From an uncultured Pseudomonadales bacterium (GTDB taxonomy: Bacteria; Pseudomonadota; Gammaproteobacteria; Pseudomonadales; UBA7434): 64,000 nucleotides of DNA. Each line of letters begins with the position of its first letter. The stretch's first letter is position 1. Location of the stretch: positions 304,300 through 368,299 of the forward strand of contig CALSRU010000004.1 of the NCBI GenBank assembly GCA_943788835.1, in the 5' to 3' direction. The notes beneath the pieces were generated by a model that saw only the letters and a program-made list of their open reading frames with translations, did no database searches and was not told the DNA's origin. The translations under genes were made by a program, and so were the position numbers. This document shows, piece by piece, positions 37,204 through 47,739 of the stretch.

Positions 37204-38073
37204 TTATGCTATTAACAGCGTCTTAAAGGCATTTGCAGCGTTAGATAGCTTACGTCCACTGTGTTCAATGATGCCGAGTGATCGCTCCAGATACACGTCG
37301 GGCACATGAATTATTTCAAGGCCCTCGGTCATTGTTCGTGGGAGAACGCTCCAGCCCAGCCCAATTGACACCATCATTTTTATCGTTTCTAAGTAGTTGG
37401 TTGTCATGGTTGCCCCCAGTTTAAGGCCTTGCTTGGCAAAAGCAGTGCTTACAATTCGGCCTGTATAAGTATTGGCCGCTGGCAAAATGGCATCGAGCTG
37501 CGAAAGATCTTCGAGTGAAACATGATCGCGCAAATGCAATTGATGCTCAGGGCTGCAAACAAATACTAATGGGTCAGCCCATAGCGCCGTTGCATGCATG
37601 TCTCTCTGTGGGTCGGGGGCTAATGTGATTAACGCAAGTTCGCTGCTGCCTTCCCTTAGTCGGTTATAGGCTTGCTCTGAGTCCACAAATTCAATGTCAA
37701 GGCGCACTTGTGGTTGGCTCGCAGAAAATTTTTTAAGGAAGGGCGGGAGCCGGTGCAAGCCAATGTGATGACTGAAGGCGATCGACAGGGTTCCGGCAAT
37801 GTTACCCTCAAGTTCTATCACCGCCTGATAGGCTTCATCAAGCTGTTGCAGGGCGCTTCGAGCTTTGGGCAGCAGTGTTCGGCCGGCTTCGTTAAGTGCT
37901 ACTTTTTTGCTTACCCGGTCGAGTATCTTTGTGCCTAGCTGGCTTTCAAGTTGGGCGATCCGCTTACTCACTGCGGGCTGGGTTAGCCCTAGTTGCGAGG
38001 CTGCTATGGAGAATGAGCCGCTGTTCGCCACAATGATAAAGGCTCTCAATGCGTCGGTGTCTAGTGATTTCAT
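37204..38073 (-). CDS. LysR-family transcriptional regulator beside leuC
   Basis: A 289-residue regulator with an N-terminal winged helix ('DALRAFIIVANSGSFSIAASQLGLTQPAVSKRIAQLESQLG') and a periplasmic-binding-like effector domain. The start at 38073 gives the family N terminus, with GAGG about 10 bases upstream; the frame is open further but that part is not conserved. It is divergent from leuC, as is PA3122 in P. aeruginosa, so control of leuCD is likely. The effector is unknown. Confidence 0.92.
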   Translation of the reverse strand: MKSLDTDALRAFIIVANSGSFSIAASQLGLTQPAVSKRIAQLESQLGTKILDRVSKKVALNEAGRTLLPKARSALQQLDEAYQAVIELEGNIAGTLSIAFSHHIGLHRLPPFLKKFSASQPQVRLDIEFVDSEQAYNRLREGSSELALITLAPDPQRDMHATALWADPLVFVCSPEHQLHLRDHVSLEDLSQLDAILPAANTYTGRIVSTAFAKQGLKLGATMTTNYLETIKMMVSIGLGWSVLPRTMTEGLEIIHVPDVYLERSLGIIEHSGRKLSNAANAFKTLLIA

Positions 38074-38158
38074 GGTGGAAAAACCTCGTATTTCTTTTTC
38101 TTGCCTTGAATGCGGCTTGCTCCGAACGGTGCCGAAAAAGTCCATCCACAGCACGATC

Positions 38159-38191
38159 ATTCCCATAAAGAATGGTTATTATAAGTATAAT
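38159..38191 (+). promoter_or_regulatory. Candidate LysR operator and leuC promoter
   Basis: ATTC-N7-GAAT (38159-38173) has the T-N11-A shape of LysR sites. Next to it ATTATA-AG-TATAAT (38178-38191) is a perfect palindrome whose right arm is a consensus -10. The leuC start is 114 bases downstream, the lysR start about 85 bases upstream. No clear -35 is seen, which would suit an activated promoter. Confidence 0.5.
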
Positions 38192-38304
38192 GAATTTTAT
38201 TTATCCATGTTTTTTCGCTATCCTTTGACCTCGAATTATCGGCACTAACTTAGGTCGATATCGGTTTGGTTTATTATTAATAGGTAATACTCAGGGGCTT
38301 CCTT

Positions 38305-39732
38305 ATGGCAGGTAAGACACTTTACGACAAGTTGTGGGATCAACATTTGGTTTCGCAGCGCGATGACGGCACCGCGCTTATATACATCGATCGGCAACTC
38401 ATTCACGAAGTAACGTCCCCGCAGGCATTTGAAGGGCTGCGAATAGCTGGGCGCAAGCCGTGGCGAGTGGCCTCCAATATCGCTATGCCGGATCACAACG
38501 TGCCAACCACAAGTAAAGAGCGCAGTGCAGGGCTTGCGGGTATTGCCGATCAAGTGTCGCGTGTGCAAATTAAAACGCTCGATGATAACTGCGATGAGCT
38601 GGGTATTACTGAATTTAAGATTGATGATCGTAGGCAGGGGATTGTACATGTAGTGGGCCCCGAGCAGGGTGCAACACTGCCAGGCATGACGATTGTTTGC
38701 GGTGACTCCCATACGTCTACCCACGGTGCCCTAGGGGCTCTGGCGCACGGTATTGGTACTTCTGAGGTTGAGCATGTAATGGCGACGCAGTGCCTGCTGG
38801 CTCGCAAAATGAAAAATATGCTGGTGCGTGTCGATGGTGAATTGCGCCGCGGTGTAACAGCTAAAGATATGATCTTAGCGATCATTGGTGAAATCGGCAC
38901 AGCCGGCGGAACCGGGTACGCATTAGAATTTGGTGGCGACGCTATTAAAGCCCTCTCTGTCGAGGGCCGCATGACCGTTTGTAATATGGCGATTGAAGCG
39001 GGAGCTCGTGCTGGCATGATTGCGGTCGATCAAAAAACCATTGATTACTGTCAAGGTCGACCGATGTCGCCTAAAGGTGAGCTATGGGATATGGCGGTTG
39101 AGGCATGGCGCGATTGTGTTAGTGACGATGATGCGGTATTCGATAAAGTCGTTGTTATAAAGGCCGAAGACATCGCTCCGCAGGTCACCTGGGGTTCGTC
39201 GCCGGAACTTGTTGGTGCAATTACTGACAGAATTCCCGAGCCTGCTGATGAAAGCGATCCTACGCGACGCAATTCGCTTGAAAGGGCGCTCGAATATATG
39301 GGGCTTGAAGGCGGACAACCTATTAAAAACATTCCAGTGAATAAAGTTTTTATTGGCTCGTGTACAAATTCTCGTATCGAAGATTTACGGGCCGCTGCAG
39401 AGGTTGTTGAAGGTCATACCGTTGCGAGTAATATTACTTTAGCGATGGTCGTGCCCGGTTCAGGGTTGGTGCAAGACCAGGCAGAATCGGAGGGTTTGGA
39501 TAAGATCTTCGTTGCAGCCGGTTTTGAGTGGCGTGAGCCGGGCTGTTCGATGTGCTTGGCAATGAATGCAGATCGGCTTGAGCCTGGTGAGCACTGTGCT
39601 TCAACATCTAACCGAAATTTTGAGGGGCGACAAGGTTTTGGTGGCCGATCTCACTTGGTTAGTCCGGCAATGGCAGCGGCTGCCGCAATTGCTGGCAGAT
39701 TTGTTGATATTCGCGAAATGGGAGAAGCATAA
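38305..39732 (+). CDS. leuC: 3-isopropylmalate dehydratase large subunit
   Basis: Aconitase-family subunit of isopropylmalate isomerase in leucine synthesis. The 475 residues begin '[13 protein letters not shown]' and contain '[28 protein letters not shown]', the cluster-ligand motifs '[17 protein letters not shown]' and 'GCSMCLAMN' for a 4Fe-4S cluster. It is two bases from leuD. Length is usual (E. coli 466). Confidence 0.97.
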   Translation: MAGKTLYDKLWDQHLVSQRDDGTALIYIDRQLIHEVTSPQAFEGLRIAGRKPWRVASNIAMPDHNVPTTSKERSAGLAGIADQVSRVQIKTLDDNCDELGITEFKIDDRRQGIVHVVGPEQGATLPGMTIVCGDSHTSTHGALGALAHGIGTSEVEHVMATQCLLARKMKNMLVRVDGELRRGVTAKDMILAIIGEIGTAGGTGYALEFGGDAIKALSVEGRMTVCNMAIEAGARAGMIAVDQKTIDYCQGRPMSPKGELWDMAVEAWRDCVSDDDAVFDKVVVIKAEDIAPQVTWGSSPELVGAITDRIPEPADESDPTRRNSLERALEYMGLEGGQPIKNIPVNKVFIGSCTNSRIEDLRAAAEVVEGHTVASNITLAMVVPGSGLVQDQAESEGLDKIFVAAGFEWREPGCSMCLAMNADRLEPGEHCASTSNRNFEGRQGFGGRSHLVSPAMAAAAAIAGRFVDIREMGEA

Positions 39733-39734
39733 AC

Positions 39735-40373
39735 ATGAAAGCATTTACTAAACATACAGGTGTTGTTGTGCCGCTTGATCGCGCTAATGTCGATACGGAT
39801 ATGATCATTCCGAAGCAGTTTCTCAAATCGATTAAGCGAACGGGCTTTGGTCCTTATTTGTTTGATGAGTTGCGTTATCTCGATAAAGGTGAGCCCGATA
39901 TGGATTGCACTAATCGACCCTTGAATGACGATTTCGTCTTGAATCAGGCAGGCTACAGCGAAGGTAGTGTTTTGCTATCACGCCAAAATTTTGGTTGTGG
40001 TTCTAGTCGCGAGCATGCGCCGTGGGCGCTTGAGGATTATGGGTTCCGCTGTCTGCTAGCTCCAAGTTTTGCAGATATATTTTTCAATAATTGCTTTAAA
40101 AATGGCATCTTGCCCATTGAACTGCCGGAGGAGCAAATAGATCAATTGTTTGCAGCAGCTAGTGCTAAGGCAGGCTTTGAATTGTCGATTAATTTGGAGC
40201 AGCAGGTCATCACACTTCCGGATAGCAGCACTATTGCGTTTGAGGTTGACACTTTTCGTAAGCATTGCTTACTTAATGGCTTGGATGATATTGCATTGAC
40301 GCTGGAAGATGCGGATACGATTACGGCATTTGAAGAGCAGCACCGTAGTCGTATGCCTTGGTTATTTAGCTAA
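39735..40373 (+). CDS. leuD: 3-isopropylmalate dehydratase small subunit
   Basis: Swivelling-domain partner of LeuC, 212 residues (E. coli 201). '[40 protein letters not shown]' and '[44 protein letters not shown]' are diagnostic. GGGAG precedes the ATG. leuB, which often follows, is absent; asd begins about 100 bases on. Confidence 0.97.
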   Translation: MKAFTKHTGVVVPLDRANVDTDMIIPKQFLKSIKRTGFGPYLFDELRYLDKGEPDMDCTNRPLNDDFVLNQAGYSEGSVLLSRQNFGCGSSREHAPWALEDYGFRCLLAPSFADIFFNNCFKNGILPIELPEEQIDQLFAAASAKAGFELSINLEQQVITLPDSSTIAFEVDTFRKHCLLNGLDDIALTLEDADTITAFEEQHRSRMPWLFS

Positions 40374-40476
40374 TAGAACTTTTATTATTTGTATTTTCTT
40401 ATTTATCGCCACCACGGTGCGTCCTTAAGTTTAGGTCGTCACTGTGGCGAGCATGTATACAGCAGAGAGATTTTTA

Positions 40477-41499
40477 ATGTCTAAAACTTATGATGTCGCA
40501 GTGGTCGGAGCGACTGGTGCAGTTGGCGAAGCGATTATTGAAATATTGCAGCAACGAAAATTCCCTGTGGGCACCTTGTATCCTTTGGCCAGCGAGCGCT
40601 CGGCGGGTAAGCGTATTCAGTTCAATGGTAAGCAAGTCACTATTCAGAATTTAGCAGATTTTGATTTTTCTAAAGTGCAGCTAGGTCTGTTCTCTGCCGG
40701 TGGTTCAATTTCGGCTGAATATGCGCCCAAGGCTGGAGCAGCAGGTTGTGTTGTGATCGACAACACATCGCATTTTCGCAATGAGGCTGATGTTCCGTTA
40801 GTTGTGCCGGAAGTTAATCCCGAAGCTATCGCTGATTATGCCAACCGTAACCTAATTGCCAATCCGAATTGCTCTACCATTCAGATGTTGGTTGCATTGA
40901 AGCCCATTTATGACGCGGTAGGCATTGAGCGTATTAATGTGGCCACCTATCAAGCTGTTTCGGGCACAGGGAAAGAAGGTATTGAAGAGCTAGCTGGCCA
41001 GACGGCGCGCTTGCTCAACGGTCAGCCTGCTGAGACGGACGTTTATCCGCATCAAATTGCCTTCAATGTGTTGCCGCAAATTGATGTTTTCCAAGAGAAT
41101 GGCTACACCCGCGAGGAAATGAAAATGGTTTGGGAGACGCAAAAGATCTTTGCTGACCCTAGCATAATGGTGAACCCGACCTGCGTGCGTGTGCCAGTAT
41201 TTTATGGTCATTCCGAGGCCGTACATATTGAAACGCGGGATAAAATCAATTTGGCGGATGCGCGAAAATTACTCGCTAGTGCTCCGGGTGTTACGTTGAT
41301 TGATAAGCGGGAGGATGGTGGTTATCCAACTCCTGTTGGAGACGCAACTGGTGAAGATGCAACCTATGTGGGGCGGCTTCGCGAGGATATTTCTCATCCT
41401 CGAGGGCTAAATATGTGGGTTGTGTCTGATAACGTAAGAAAAGGTGCTGCGCTCAATACCGTGCAGATTGCCGAACTCTTGATAAAGCAGCATATATAA
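40477..41499 (+). CDS. asd: Aspartate-semialdehyde dehydrogenase
   Basis: Makes aspartate semialdehyde for lysine, threonine, methionine and diaminopimelate. The 340 residues have the NADP-binding 'VAVVGATGAVGEAIIEIL', the catalytic Cys132 in 'NPNCSTIQMLVALKP', and 'VSGTGKEGIEELAGQ'. This is the shorter Pseudomonas/Gram-positive-like type. The start ATG 40477 follows AGAGAGA; the upstream open frame to 40444 is not conserved. Confidence 0.97.
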   Translation: MSKTYDVAVVGATGAVGEAIIEILQQRKFPVGTLYPLASERSAGKRIQFNGKQVTIQNLADFDFSKVQLGLFSAGGSISAEYAPKAGAAGCVVIDNTSHFRNEADVPLVVPEVNPEAIADYANRNLIANPNCSTIQMLVALKPIYDAVGIERINVATYQAVSGTGKEGIEELAGQTARLLNGQPAETDVYPHQIAFNVLPQIDVFQENGYTREEMKMVWETQKIFADPSIMVNPTCVRVPVFYGHSEAVHIETRDKINLADARKLLASAPGVTLIDKREDGGYPTPVGDATGEDATYVGRLREDISHPRGLNMWVVSDNVRKGAALNTVQIAELLIKQHI

Positions 41500-41632
41500 C
41501 CAATACTTACCCAATGCCACAGCGTTTCAAGGCCCGCGATTTTAGCGCAGTATAAACAGTGGCTAGTGGCCTAGCGCATAAGATTTGTTTTACTTGGTTG
41601 ACTGCATGCCTTGGCGGCAATGGGATTTAATT

Positions 41633-43468
41633 ATGAAAACAAAGTTAGCAACGGCAGTTATGCTGGTGATGCTGCTGCATGCGGGTATGGTCTCTGCGCT
41701 AGGTCTTGGTGATATTGTCGTCGAATCTAAGCTAAATGAGCGGCTTGTTGCTGAAGTGCCGTTAATCAATTCGCAGAATTTAGGTGCGGGTCAAATTATT
41801 GCGGGCCTTGCAACGGCAGACGAATTCGCGCGCGCTGATGTCGAGCGCTCGCATTGGCTAAGCGATCTCTCCTTTCGAGTGCGGCTGGATGATAGTGGTG
41901 ATCACGTGCTCGAGGTGACCACCAATGAGGCTGCGCGGGAGCCTTACTTGAATTTCTTACTCGAAGTGCGCTGGCCCAATGGGCGAATGCTAAGAGAGTA
42001 CACGGTTTTACTGGATCTGCCCTTTTATGCGGGTGACGTGACGGAAACAAGTCCGTCGGCTTCAAGGGCGCTTGGCGCAGCAGATACTCAAGCTAATGCA
42101 TTGATCCAAGACTCTGCAGGTAGCGCAGACAACCAGCTACGGCCGCGCGCAGACGTGCCGCCGGCTAAGGCTCTCAATACCTCGTCTGGGGAAGTCCCCT
42201 CTACGGCCACACGTTTACCTGCGAAAGGCGACGCTGTGCTTTCGCGAAATCAAGCACTGAGTGCAGAAGCGGCTCAAGTTAGTGCGAGTAATGGAGAGAT
42301 CGCTCGGCTTCAAGCGGAGTTGGCTAGCAGCCTTGAAAGTCTCGATCGAGCATCGTTAGAGAATCAGTCGTTGGTTGAGCGCATTGAAGACATAGACGCT
42401 AAGTTTGATGACATTGAGCGGCTTTTAGAGCTTAAGGCGCAGCAGCTTGAATCGTTACAGGCGACACTGGACGAGAGTGGTGCTGCGCTGGATGCCGAGG
42501 TGACCACCACGGCCAAGCTCTCAGACCGCAGGCAAGTCGATACGCCTGCGACTGTGCCGGTTGAAGCTGAGGTTGTTGTTCCCGCGGCGTCAGGCAATTC
42601 GACGATAGGTGCTAAGAGTTACTTGTGGTGGGTTATCGGGTTGGCAGTTTTAGTGGCTTGTTTGCTCGTATGGATTCTTGCGCAGCGAAAAGATGACTAC
42701 CAAGCGACAGTTTTTGATGCTCCGCCAGATCCAGGCTCTAATCCTAAAGACGCTTATGAACCTGCAGAGCCGGTTAGTGCAGTCGATGCAGCAGCAACGC
42801 TGGCTGCGGCCAAGGCAGCTGAGACGGATATAGCGGAAGAATTTTATAATGAGAATGCCGAGCGCAGTTTTGATGGCAGTGATGATGACGAGCTCGGCGG
42901 CCCGGAGGCAGAGTCACGCGCTCCTGAAACACCTGACGAAGTGATTGCTGAGGCCGATATTTATCTCGCCTACGGCCGTAATGAGCAGGCTGTGTTAATG
43001 CTAGAAGCTGCGATCGAGGGTGAACCGTCGCATATTGAAATGCGCATGAAGCTGCTTGAAGTGTATGGGGTGCTAAGCGACAAAGATCGCTTCGAAGCTC
43101 AGAAAGCCCAAATTCTTTTGCTGGACCCAGCCCGCGAAGCAGACATTGCCGAAATCCTTGAAATGCTCGTGGGTCCTTCTGAGGATCATGAGAGTGCGGG
43201 TCAAGCTAGTGCAATGGACCTTGGTGAAACGGTTGACCATGAACCCGTTGATAGTGTGGTTTACGCTGCAGGTCATATTGATTTATCAAAAGTAGAAACC
43301 TTATCGGCTGAAGACATTGAGGCCGAAGTGACCACTAAGCTCGATTTGGCTCGTGCCTATGTTGACATGGGTGACTTTGACGGCGCGCGCGAGATCCTCA
43401 ACGAAGTGGTGGATGAGGGCAGCGAGATACAATGCGAGGAAGCGCGGCAAATGCTAAAGCAATTATAG
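41633..43468 (+). CDS. fimV: FimV-like polar organiser, LysM domain not seen
   Basis: Inner-membrane protein that in Pseudomonas supports type IV pilus assembly and twitching. The 611 residues have a signal peptide, the FimV N-terminal domain ('LGLGDIVVESKLNERLVAEVPLI', 'PYLNFLLEVRWPNGRMLREYTVLLD'), a linker, a coiled coil (about 220-290), one membrane helix (about 329-350), an acidic TPR-containing cytoplasmic part and the FimV C-terminal domain ('TTKLDLARAYVDMGDFDGAREILNEV'). The periplasmic LysM motif usually following the first domain is not visible. It is shorter than the P. aeruginosa protein (about 919). It sits between asd and truA as expected. Confidence 0.92.
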   Translation: MKTKLATAVMLVMLLHAGMVSALGLGDIVVESKLNERLVAEVPLINSQNLGAGQIIAGLATADEFARADVERSHWLSDLSFRVRLDDSGDHVLEVTTNEAAREPYLNFLLEVRWPNGRMLREYTVLLDLPFYAGDVTETSPSASRALGAADTQANALIQDSAGSADNQLRPRADVPPAKALNTSSGEVPSTATRLPAKGDAVLSRNQALSAEAAQVSASNGEIARLQAELASSLESLDRASLENQSLVERIEDIDAKFDDIERLLELKAQQLESLQATLDESGAALDAEVTTTAKLSDRRQVDTPATVPVEAEVVVPAASGNSTIGAKSYLWWVIGLAVLVACLLVWILAQRKDDYQATVFDAPPDPGSNPKDAYEPAEPVSAVDAAATLAAAKAAETDIAEEFYNENAERSFDGSDDDELGGPEAESRAPETPDEVIAEADIYLAYGRNEQAVLMLEAAIEGEPSHIEMRMKLLEVYGVLSDKDRFEAQKAQILLLDPAREADIAEILEMLVGPSEDHESAGQASAMDLGETVDHEPVDSVVYAAGHIDLSKVETLSAEDIEAEVTTKLDLARAYVDMGDFDGAREILNEVVDEGSEIQCEEARQMLKQL

Positions 43469-43494
43469 GCTTTGCCCTGTCACGCAGTACGATC

Positions 43495-43525
43495 AAAAAA
43501 AACCGGTTATGGCGCCGGTTTTTTT
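43495..43525. terminator. Bidirectional terminator after fimV
   Basis: Eight A residues, AACCGG, an 8-base loop, CCGGTT and a run of T residues. The symmetrical A and T tracts let it act on either strand. It closes the fimV unit before truA. Confidence 0.85.
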
Positions 43526-43821
43526 ATGCGCAAAGTTTTGACTCGCAGTAGCTCATGCTTGCTGCCGTTAGCACATAAATTGGCGGGGCGCGTGTCGATT
43601 TCATTAGACCGCCGAATTTGGCCTGTGTATCATGCGAGACGCCGCTGCCAGGGTGTTTCTTGCGGCATGGCGGATTTATTTTTTGATCTCGCATTGGCGG
43701 CCAACTCCTTTTGTATCTTAAGGCTTGCCTAATATTTTTTGGAGCCATTCGTACCGTGCCGACTAGCATCGCCCCAATATCCTCAGCTGCTCGCGACCGA
43801 GCATACCCCCATGCAGACGGC

Positions 43822-44613
43822 ATGACTCAGCGTATAGCCATTGGTGTTGAGTACAACGGCAGGAACTTTCATGGATGGCAGCGCCAAGCTTCCCCTGAGC
43901 TACCCACGGTTCAGGGTGCCCTCGAACCGGCCATTAGCCAAGTTGCTAACCATCCAGTGCAGTTAGTCTGTGCCGGGCGCACCGATGCAGGCGTGCATGC
44001 GAGTGGTCAAGTTGCTCATTTTGATGTGGCCGTTGATCGCCTGAATAAAGCGTGGGTGGCGGGTGTGAATAGCCTATTGGTGCCCGCGGTTCGTGTTGTT
44101 TGGGCGGCGCCGGTAAATGCTTCGTTTCATGCGCGTTTTTCCGCGGTGGCCCGGCAATATCAATACTGGATCCACAATGCCCAAATCGCCCCCGGAATTT
44201 TTGCAGGGCAACTTACGCACTTTCCCCGCCCGCTCGATGCGGCGCTAATGAATCAAGAGGCTCAATGCTTGCTTGGTGAGCTGAATTTTTCTTCTTTTCG
44301 TGCAGCCGGTTGCGAAAGTCGTACAGCGATGCGCAATGTTCATAATGTGCGGGTATTTCGGGCCGGTCAGCGAGTATGCCTAGAGATAAAAGCCAACGCT
44401 TTTTTATTGCATATGGTGCGCAATATTGCTGGAAGTCTTATGGCTGTGGGCAGTGGAGCTAAGCCTTGTGGCTGGATGCAAGAGGTGTTGGAGCGGCAAG
44501 ATCGAACCCAGGCTGCGGCGACGGCTAGCCCGGCTGGCCTTTATTTACGACGCGCCATTTACCCGCGCACGTTTTGCTTGCCAGAGAGCGAATCGCTGCT
44601 TTTTGGCGAATAA
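43822..44613 (+). CDS. truA: tRNA pseudouridine synthase A
   Basis: Modifies uridines 38-40 of tRNA. The 263 residues contain 'IAIGVEYNGRNFHGWQRQ' and the catalytic Asp55 in 'CAGRTDAGVHASGQVAHFD', plus 'NAFLLHMVRNIAGSLMAVG'. I chose ATG 43822, where similarity begins; the frame is open back to 43711 without conservation. The ribosome-binding site is weak. Confidence 0.96.
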   Translation: MTQRIAIGVEYNGRNFHGWQRQASPELPTVQGALEPAISQVANHPVQLVCAGRTDAGVHASGQVAHFDVAVDRLNKAWVAGVNSLLVPAVRVVWAAPVNASFHARFSAVARQYQYWIHNAQIAPGIFAGQLTHFPRPLDAALMNQEAQCLLGELNFSSFRAAGCESRTAMRNVHNVRVFRAGQRVCLEIKANAFLLHMVRNIAGSLMAVGSGAKPCGWMQEVLERQDRTQAAATASPAGLYLRRAIYPRTFCLPESESLLFGE

Positions 44614-44796
44614 AAAAGGTGCTCGGCTCAGGGTGCTTGGTATTACTGCTATGAGATAGCCGCAGCGTATGAGAGGCTTATTTGTTACCATCCTGCACAC
44701 AACGAAACCGATAGGCAGCCCGGGTGATTTCTGGCGCTTGTTTTGAGTTTTTGGCCAGAAATTGGGACCTATTCATATCTCCGGCGGTAAACATTG

Positions 44797-45453
44797 ATGG
44801 CGCCAAGCCGAATTAAAATATGCGGGTTGACTCGTAGCGAGGATGTTTGCTGCGCCGTAGCTTGTGGAGCCGATGCGCTGGGGTTTGTTTTTTATGAGGC
44901 CAGTCCGCGCTCTGTGACGATTGAACAGGCGGCTCGATTGCTCGCTGATTTACCGCCATTTGTTACAGCGGTGGGTTTGTTTGTAAATGCTGACGATGAT
45001 TTTATTCAAGAGGCTGTCGAGCGATTGCCTTTGAGTTTGTTGCAGTTTCATGGCGACGAAACTGCGGCGCAGTGCGAGGCGGCGGGGCTGCCTTATATCA
45101 AAGCGGTGCGACTGCCGCTCGTAGACGCGGAGCAAGCGGTAAAAGATCAAGCAAAACTTGCTCTTAATGAAGAGATGCAGCGGCATACCCAAGCCAGAGG
45201 ATTTTTGCTTGATGCGCTGTCTAATGCGGCTCGCGGTGGAACAGGTGAGCAATTCGACTGGGATCTGCTGCCTGCGCAAAATAGCCGCCCATTGGTTTTG
45301 GCAGGTGGATTAAACGCAGAAAATGTGGCTCAGGCGATTAAAGCTCATCGGCCTTATGCTGTAGATGTCAGTAGTGGAGTCGAGATATCGGCGGGCATAA
45401 AAGACGCCAAAAAGATCGAAAAGTTTGTGCAGACCGTATTGGATAACCGATAG
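44797..45453 (+). CDS. trpF: Phosphoribosylanthranilate isomerase
   Basis: Third step of tryptophan synthesis after anthranilate. The 218-residue TIM barrel has 'RIKICGLTRSEDV' with the general-base Cys9, 'LLQFHGDE', 'FLLDALSNAARGGTG' and 'VLAGGLNAENV', 'YAVDVSSGVE'. ATG 44797 follows a TTG (44794) that could also start it. A TTTCTGGC/GCCAGAAA inverted repeat lies in the 180-base gap upstream. Confidence 0.96.
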   Translation: MAPSRIKICGLTRSEDVCCAVACGADALGFVFYEASPRSVTIEQAARLLADLPPFVTAVGLFVNADDDFIQEAVERLPLSLLQFHGDETAAQCEAAGLPYIKAVRLPLVDAEQAVKDQAKLALNEEMQRHTQARGFLLDALSNAARGGTGEQFDWDLLPAQNSRPLVLAGGLNAENVAQAIKAHRPYAVDVSSGVEISAGIKDAKKIEKFVQTVLDNR

Positions 45454-45554
45454 CAGCAAAACAATTTTAGGTCAGACAAACCTCTTCGCGGCGCTAGTGG
45501 CCGTGCCGGCAGATGGCTGGTAGGGGGGAATGAATAGGTGAGAGTAAACGCATT

Positions 45555-46793
45555 ATGAATAGCAAAGCAGATAGCCGCATTATATCACCGCCTGTTGATT
45601 ACGGCGCGGTGCCTGATGCTCGCGGGCGCTTTGGGCCTTATGGTGGCCGATTCGTTGCTGAGACACTGATATCAGCTTTGGATGACTTACAGGCCTTGTA
45701 TTTAAAGCTCAAGGATGACCCGTCTTTTCAGCAAGCTTTTGACAAAGACCTTGCGCACTATGTAGGCCGCCCTTCACCTGTTTATCATGCTGAGCGCTGG
45801 AGTAAGCAGTTGGGCGGTGCTCAGATCTACCTCAAGCGTGAGGACCTCAATCATACCGGTGCGCACAAAATCAATAACACGGTCGGCCAGGCATTGTTGG
45901 CAAAGTTTATGGGTAAGCCGCGAGTTATTGCGGAAACCGGTGCGGGGCAGCACGGGGTGGCTACCGCCACTATAGCGGCCAGATTTGGTATGGAGTGTCA
46001 GGTATTCATGGGGGAGGAGGACGTCCAGAGGCAGTCTTTAAACGTTTATCGCATGAAGCTACTTGGCGCCGAAGTTATCCCTGTTAAGTCGGGCAGCCGG
46101 ACGTTGAAAGACGCAATGAATGAGGCCCTGCGCGATTGGGTGACTAATGTCGACAATACCTTTTACATCATCGGTACCGTGGCAGGTCCTGCGCCTTATC
46201 CTCAATTGGTTCGCGATTTCCAATCAGTTATTGGCCGTGAGGCGCGACAACAAATGATTGATCGCACTGGCCGATTGCCTGATGCGCTAGTGGCATGCGT
46301 GGGCGGTGGTTCCAATGCTATAGGCCTCTTTCACCCCATGCTTGAGGATAGTACGGTCGCTATGTATGGTGTGGAGGCTGGTGGCTTTGGTCTTGAAACG
46401 GGTAAGCACGCAGCGCCTTTGAGTGACGGTCGCCCTGGGGTTTTACATGGTAACCGAACTTATTTAATGGAAGATGAGGGGGGGCAGATCATTGAAACTC
46501 ACTCAATATCAGCAGGCCTCGATTATCCTGGCGTAGGGCCCGAGCACTCGTGGTTAAAAGATCTTGGGCGCGTCAATTATGTGGCTGTTAATGATGACGA
46601 AGCGATGGATGCTTTTCGCACGCTCACCCAAATAGAGGGCATAATGCCTGCGCTAGAGACGAGTCATGCCCTAGCATATGCAGCCAAGTTAGCAACGACG
46701 ATGGATAAAGACCAATCAATAATGGTTAACCTTTCAGGTCGAGGCGACAAAGATATTTTAACGGTAGCTGAGCTCGATGGTATTACATTGTAG
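45555..46793 (+). CDS. trpB: Tryptophan synthase beta subunit
   Basis: PLP enzyme that joins indole and serine. The 412 residues show '[16 protein letters not shown]', Lys105 in '[22 protein letters not shown]' as the PLP lysine, '[16 protein letters not shown]' and '[15 protein letters not shown]'. It pairs with trpA 89 bases downstream. Order trpF-trpB-trpA-accD differs from Pseudomonas, where trpBA is elsewhere, but is common in other gammaproteobacteria. Confidence 0.98.
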   Translation: MNSKADSRIISPPVDYGAVPDARGRFGPYGGRFVAETLISALDDLQALYLKLKDDPSFQQAFDKDLAHYVGRPSPVYHAERWSKQLGGAQIYLKREDLNHTGAHKINNTVGQALLAKFMGKPRVIAETGAGQHGVATATIAARFGMECQVFMGEEDVQRQSLNVYRMKLLGAEVIPVKSGSRTLKDAMNEALRDWVTNVDNTFYIIGTVAGPAPYPQLVRDFQSVIGREARQQMIDRTGRLPDALVACVGGGSNAIGLFHPMLEDSTVAMYGVEAGGFGLETGKHAAPLSDGRPGVLHGNRTYLMEDEGGQIIETHSISAGLDYPGVGPEHSWLKDLGRVNYVAVNDDEAMDAFRTLTQIEGIMPALETSHALAYAAKLATTMDKDQSIMVNLSGRGDKDILTVAELDGITL

Positions 46794-46882
46794 AGTCGGT
46801 TTTTATTAACTAGTGCTATGTGCCCGTTAGCCATAGCTTAAATCAGTAGCACGCACTGTGCCGTGAAAAAGAGAATTACGTT

Positions 46883-47713
46883 TTGAGTCGGATTAAAGCT
46901 ACGCTGGCAAACCTAAAAAACACTAATCGCAAAGCCATTATTCCTTATATCGTAGCGGGCGATCCTGAGCCGGGCGCCACCGTTGATCTGATGCACGCAT
47001 TGGTTGATGCGGGGGCCGATATTATCGAACTCGGCGTACCCTTCTCGGATCCTATGGCTGAGGGGCCGGTCATACAGTTAGCACATGAACGAGCACTTGC
47101 CCATCATGTCAGCCTGACTCACGTGTTGCAGATGGTGTCGTTGTTTCGCGAAACTGACCAGCAAACGCCAGTGGTATTGATGGGGTACGCCAACCCGATC
47201 GAGGCAATGAGTTACGTTGCCTTTGCGCAGCAGGCTGCCAATGCCGGGGTTGACGGCGTTCTGACTGTGGATATGCCACCCGAAGAAATCGGAGAGCTAG
47301 GCAGTCTGTTGATTGAGCAGGATATAGACAGTATTTTGCTGATCTCGCCGACTACTTCACCGGATCGCATTGAAAAAATTTGTGCCAAAGCAAGCGGCTA
47401 CATATATTATGTTTCACTCAAGGGTGTGACTGGCGCAGGGCATCTAAATGTCACAGAGGTGGCTGCGCAGGTTGATTTAATTAGGCAGTGTACGTCGCTA
47501 CCTATTTGTGTAGGTTTTGGTATCAAAGATGCCGCTTCGGCTAAATCGGTTGCGGGCATTGCCGATGGAGTCGTCGTTGGTAGCGTGCTAGTTAGCAATA
47601 TCGCTGCGGCAGCAGAGCAACAACTACCCGGAGATTTGAACGTCAAGGTCTTGGGTGAGGTGGTTGCAAAGTTAGTTAAAGATATCTCGGTTGGCGCGAA
47701 TAGCGTCGAGTAA
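46883..47713 (+). CDS. trpA: Tryptophan synthase alpha subunit, Glu at position 60
   Basis: Releases indole from indole-3-glycerol phosphate. The 276-residue TIM barrel starts at TTG 46883 (AGAG upstream). The catalytic Glu49 is present in '[11 protein letters not shown]'. The second catalytic residue, Asp60 in E. coli ('LADGP'), is Glu60 here ('MAEGP'). Phosphate-binding segments 'GVTGAG' and 'VGFGIKDA' are normal. With trpB next to it and no other defects, the enzyme is probably functional. Confidence 0.96.
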   Translation: MSRIKATLANLKNTNRKAIIPYIVAGDPEPGATVDLMHALVDAGADIIELGVPFSDPMAEGPVIQLAHERALAHHVSLTHVLQMVSLFRETDQQTPVVLMGYANPIEAMSYVAFAQQAANAGVDGVLTVDMPPEEIGELGSLLIEQDIDSILLISPTTSPDRIEKICAKASGYIYYVSLKGVTGAGHLNVTEVAAQVDLIRQCTSLPICVGFGIKDAASAKSVAGIADGVVVGSVLVSNIAAAAEQQLPGDLNVKVLGEVVAKLVKDISVGANSVE

Positions 47714-47739
47714 ATACAGATGATGAGTTACAAAATTTT

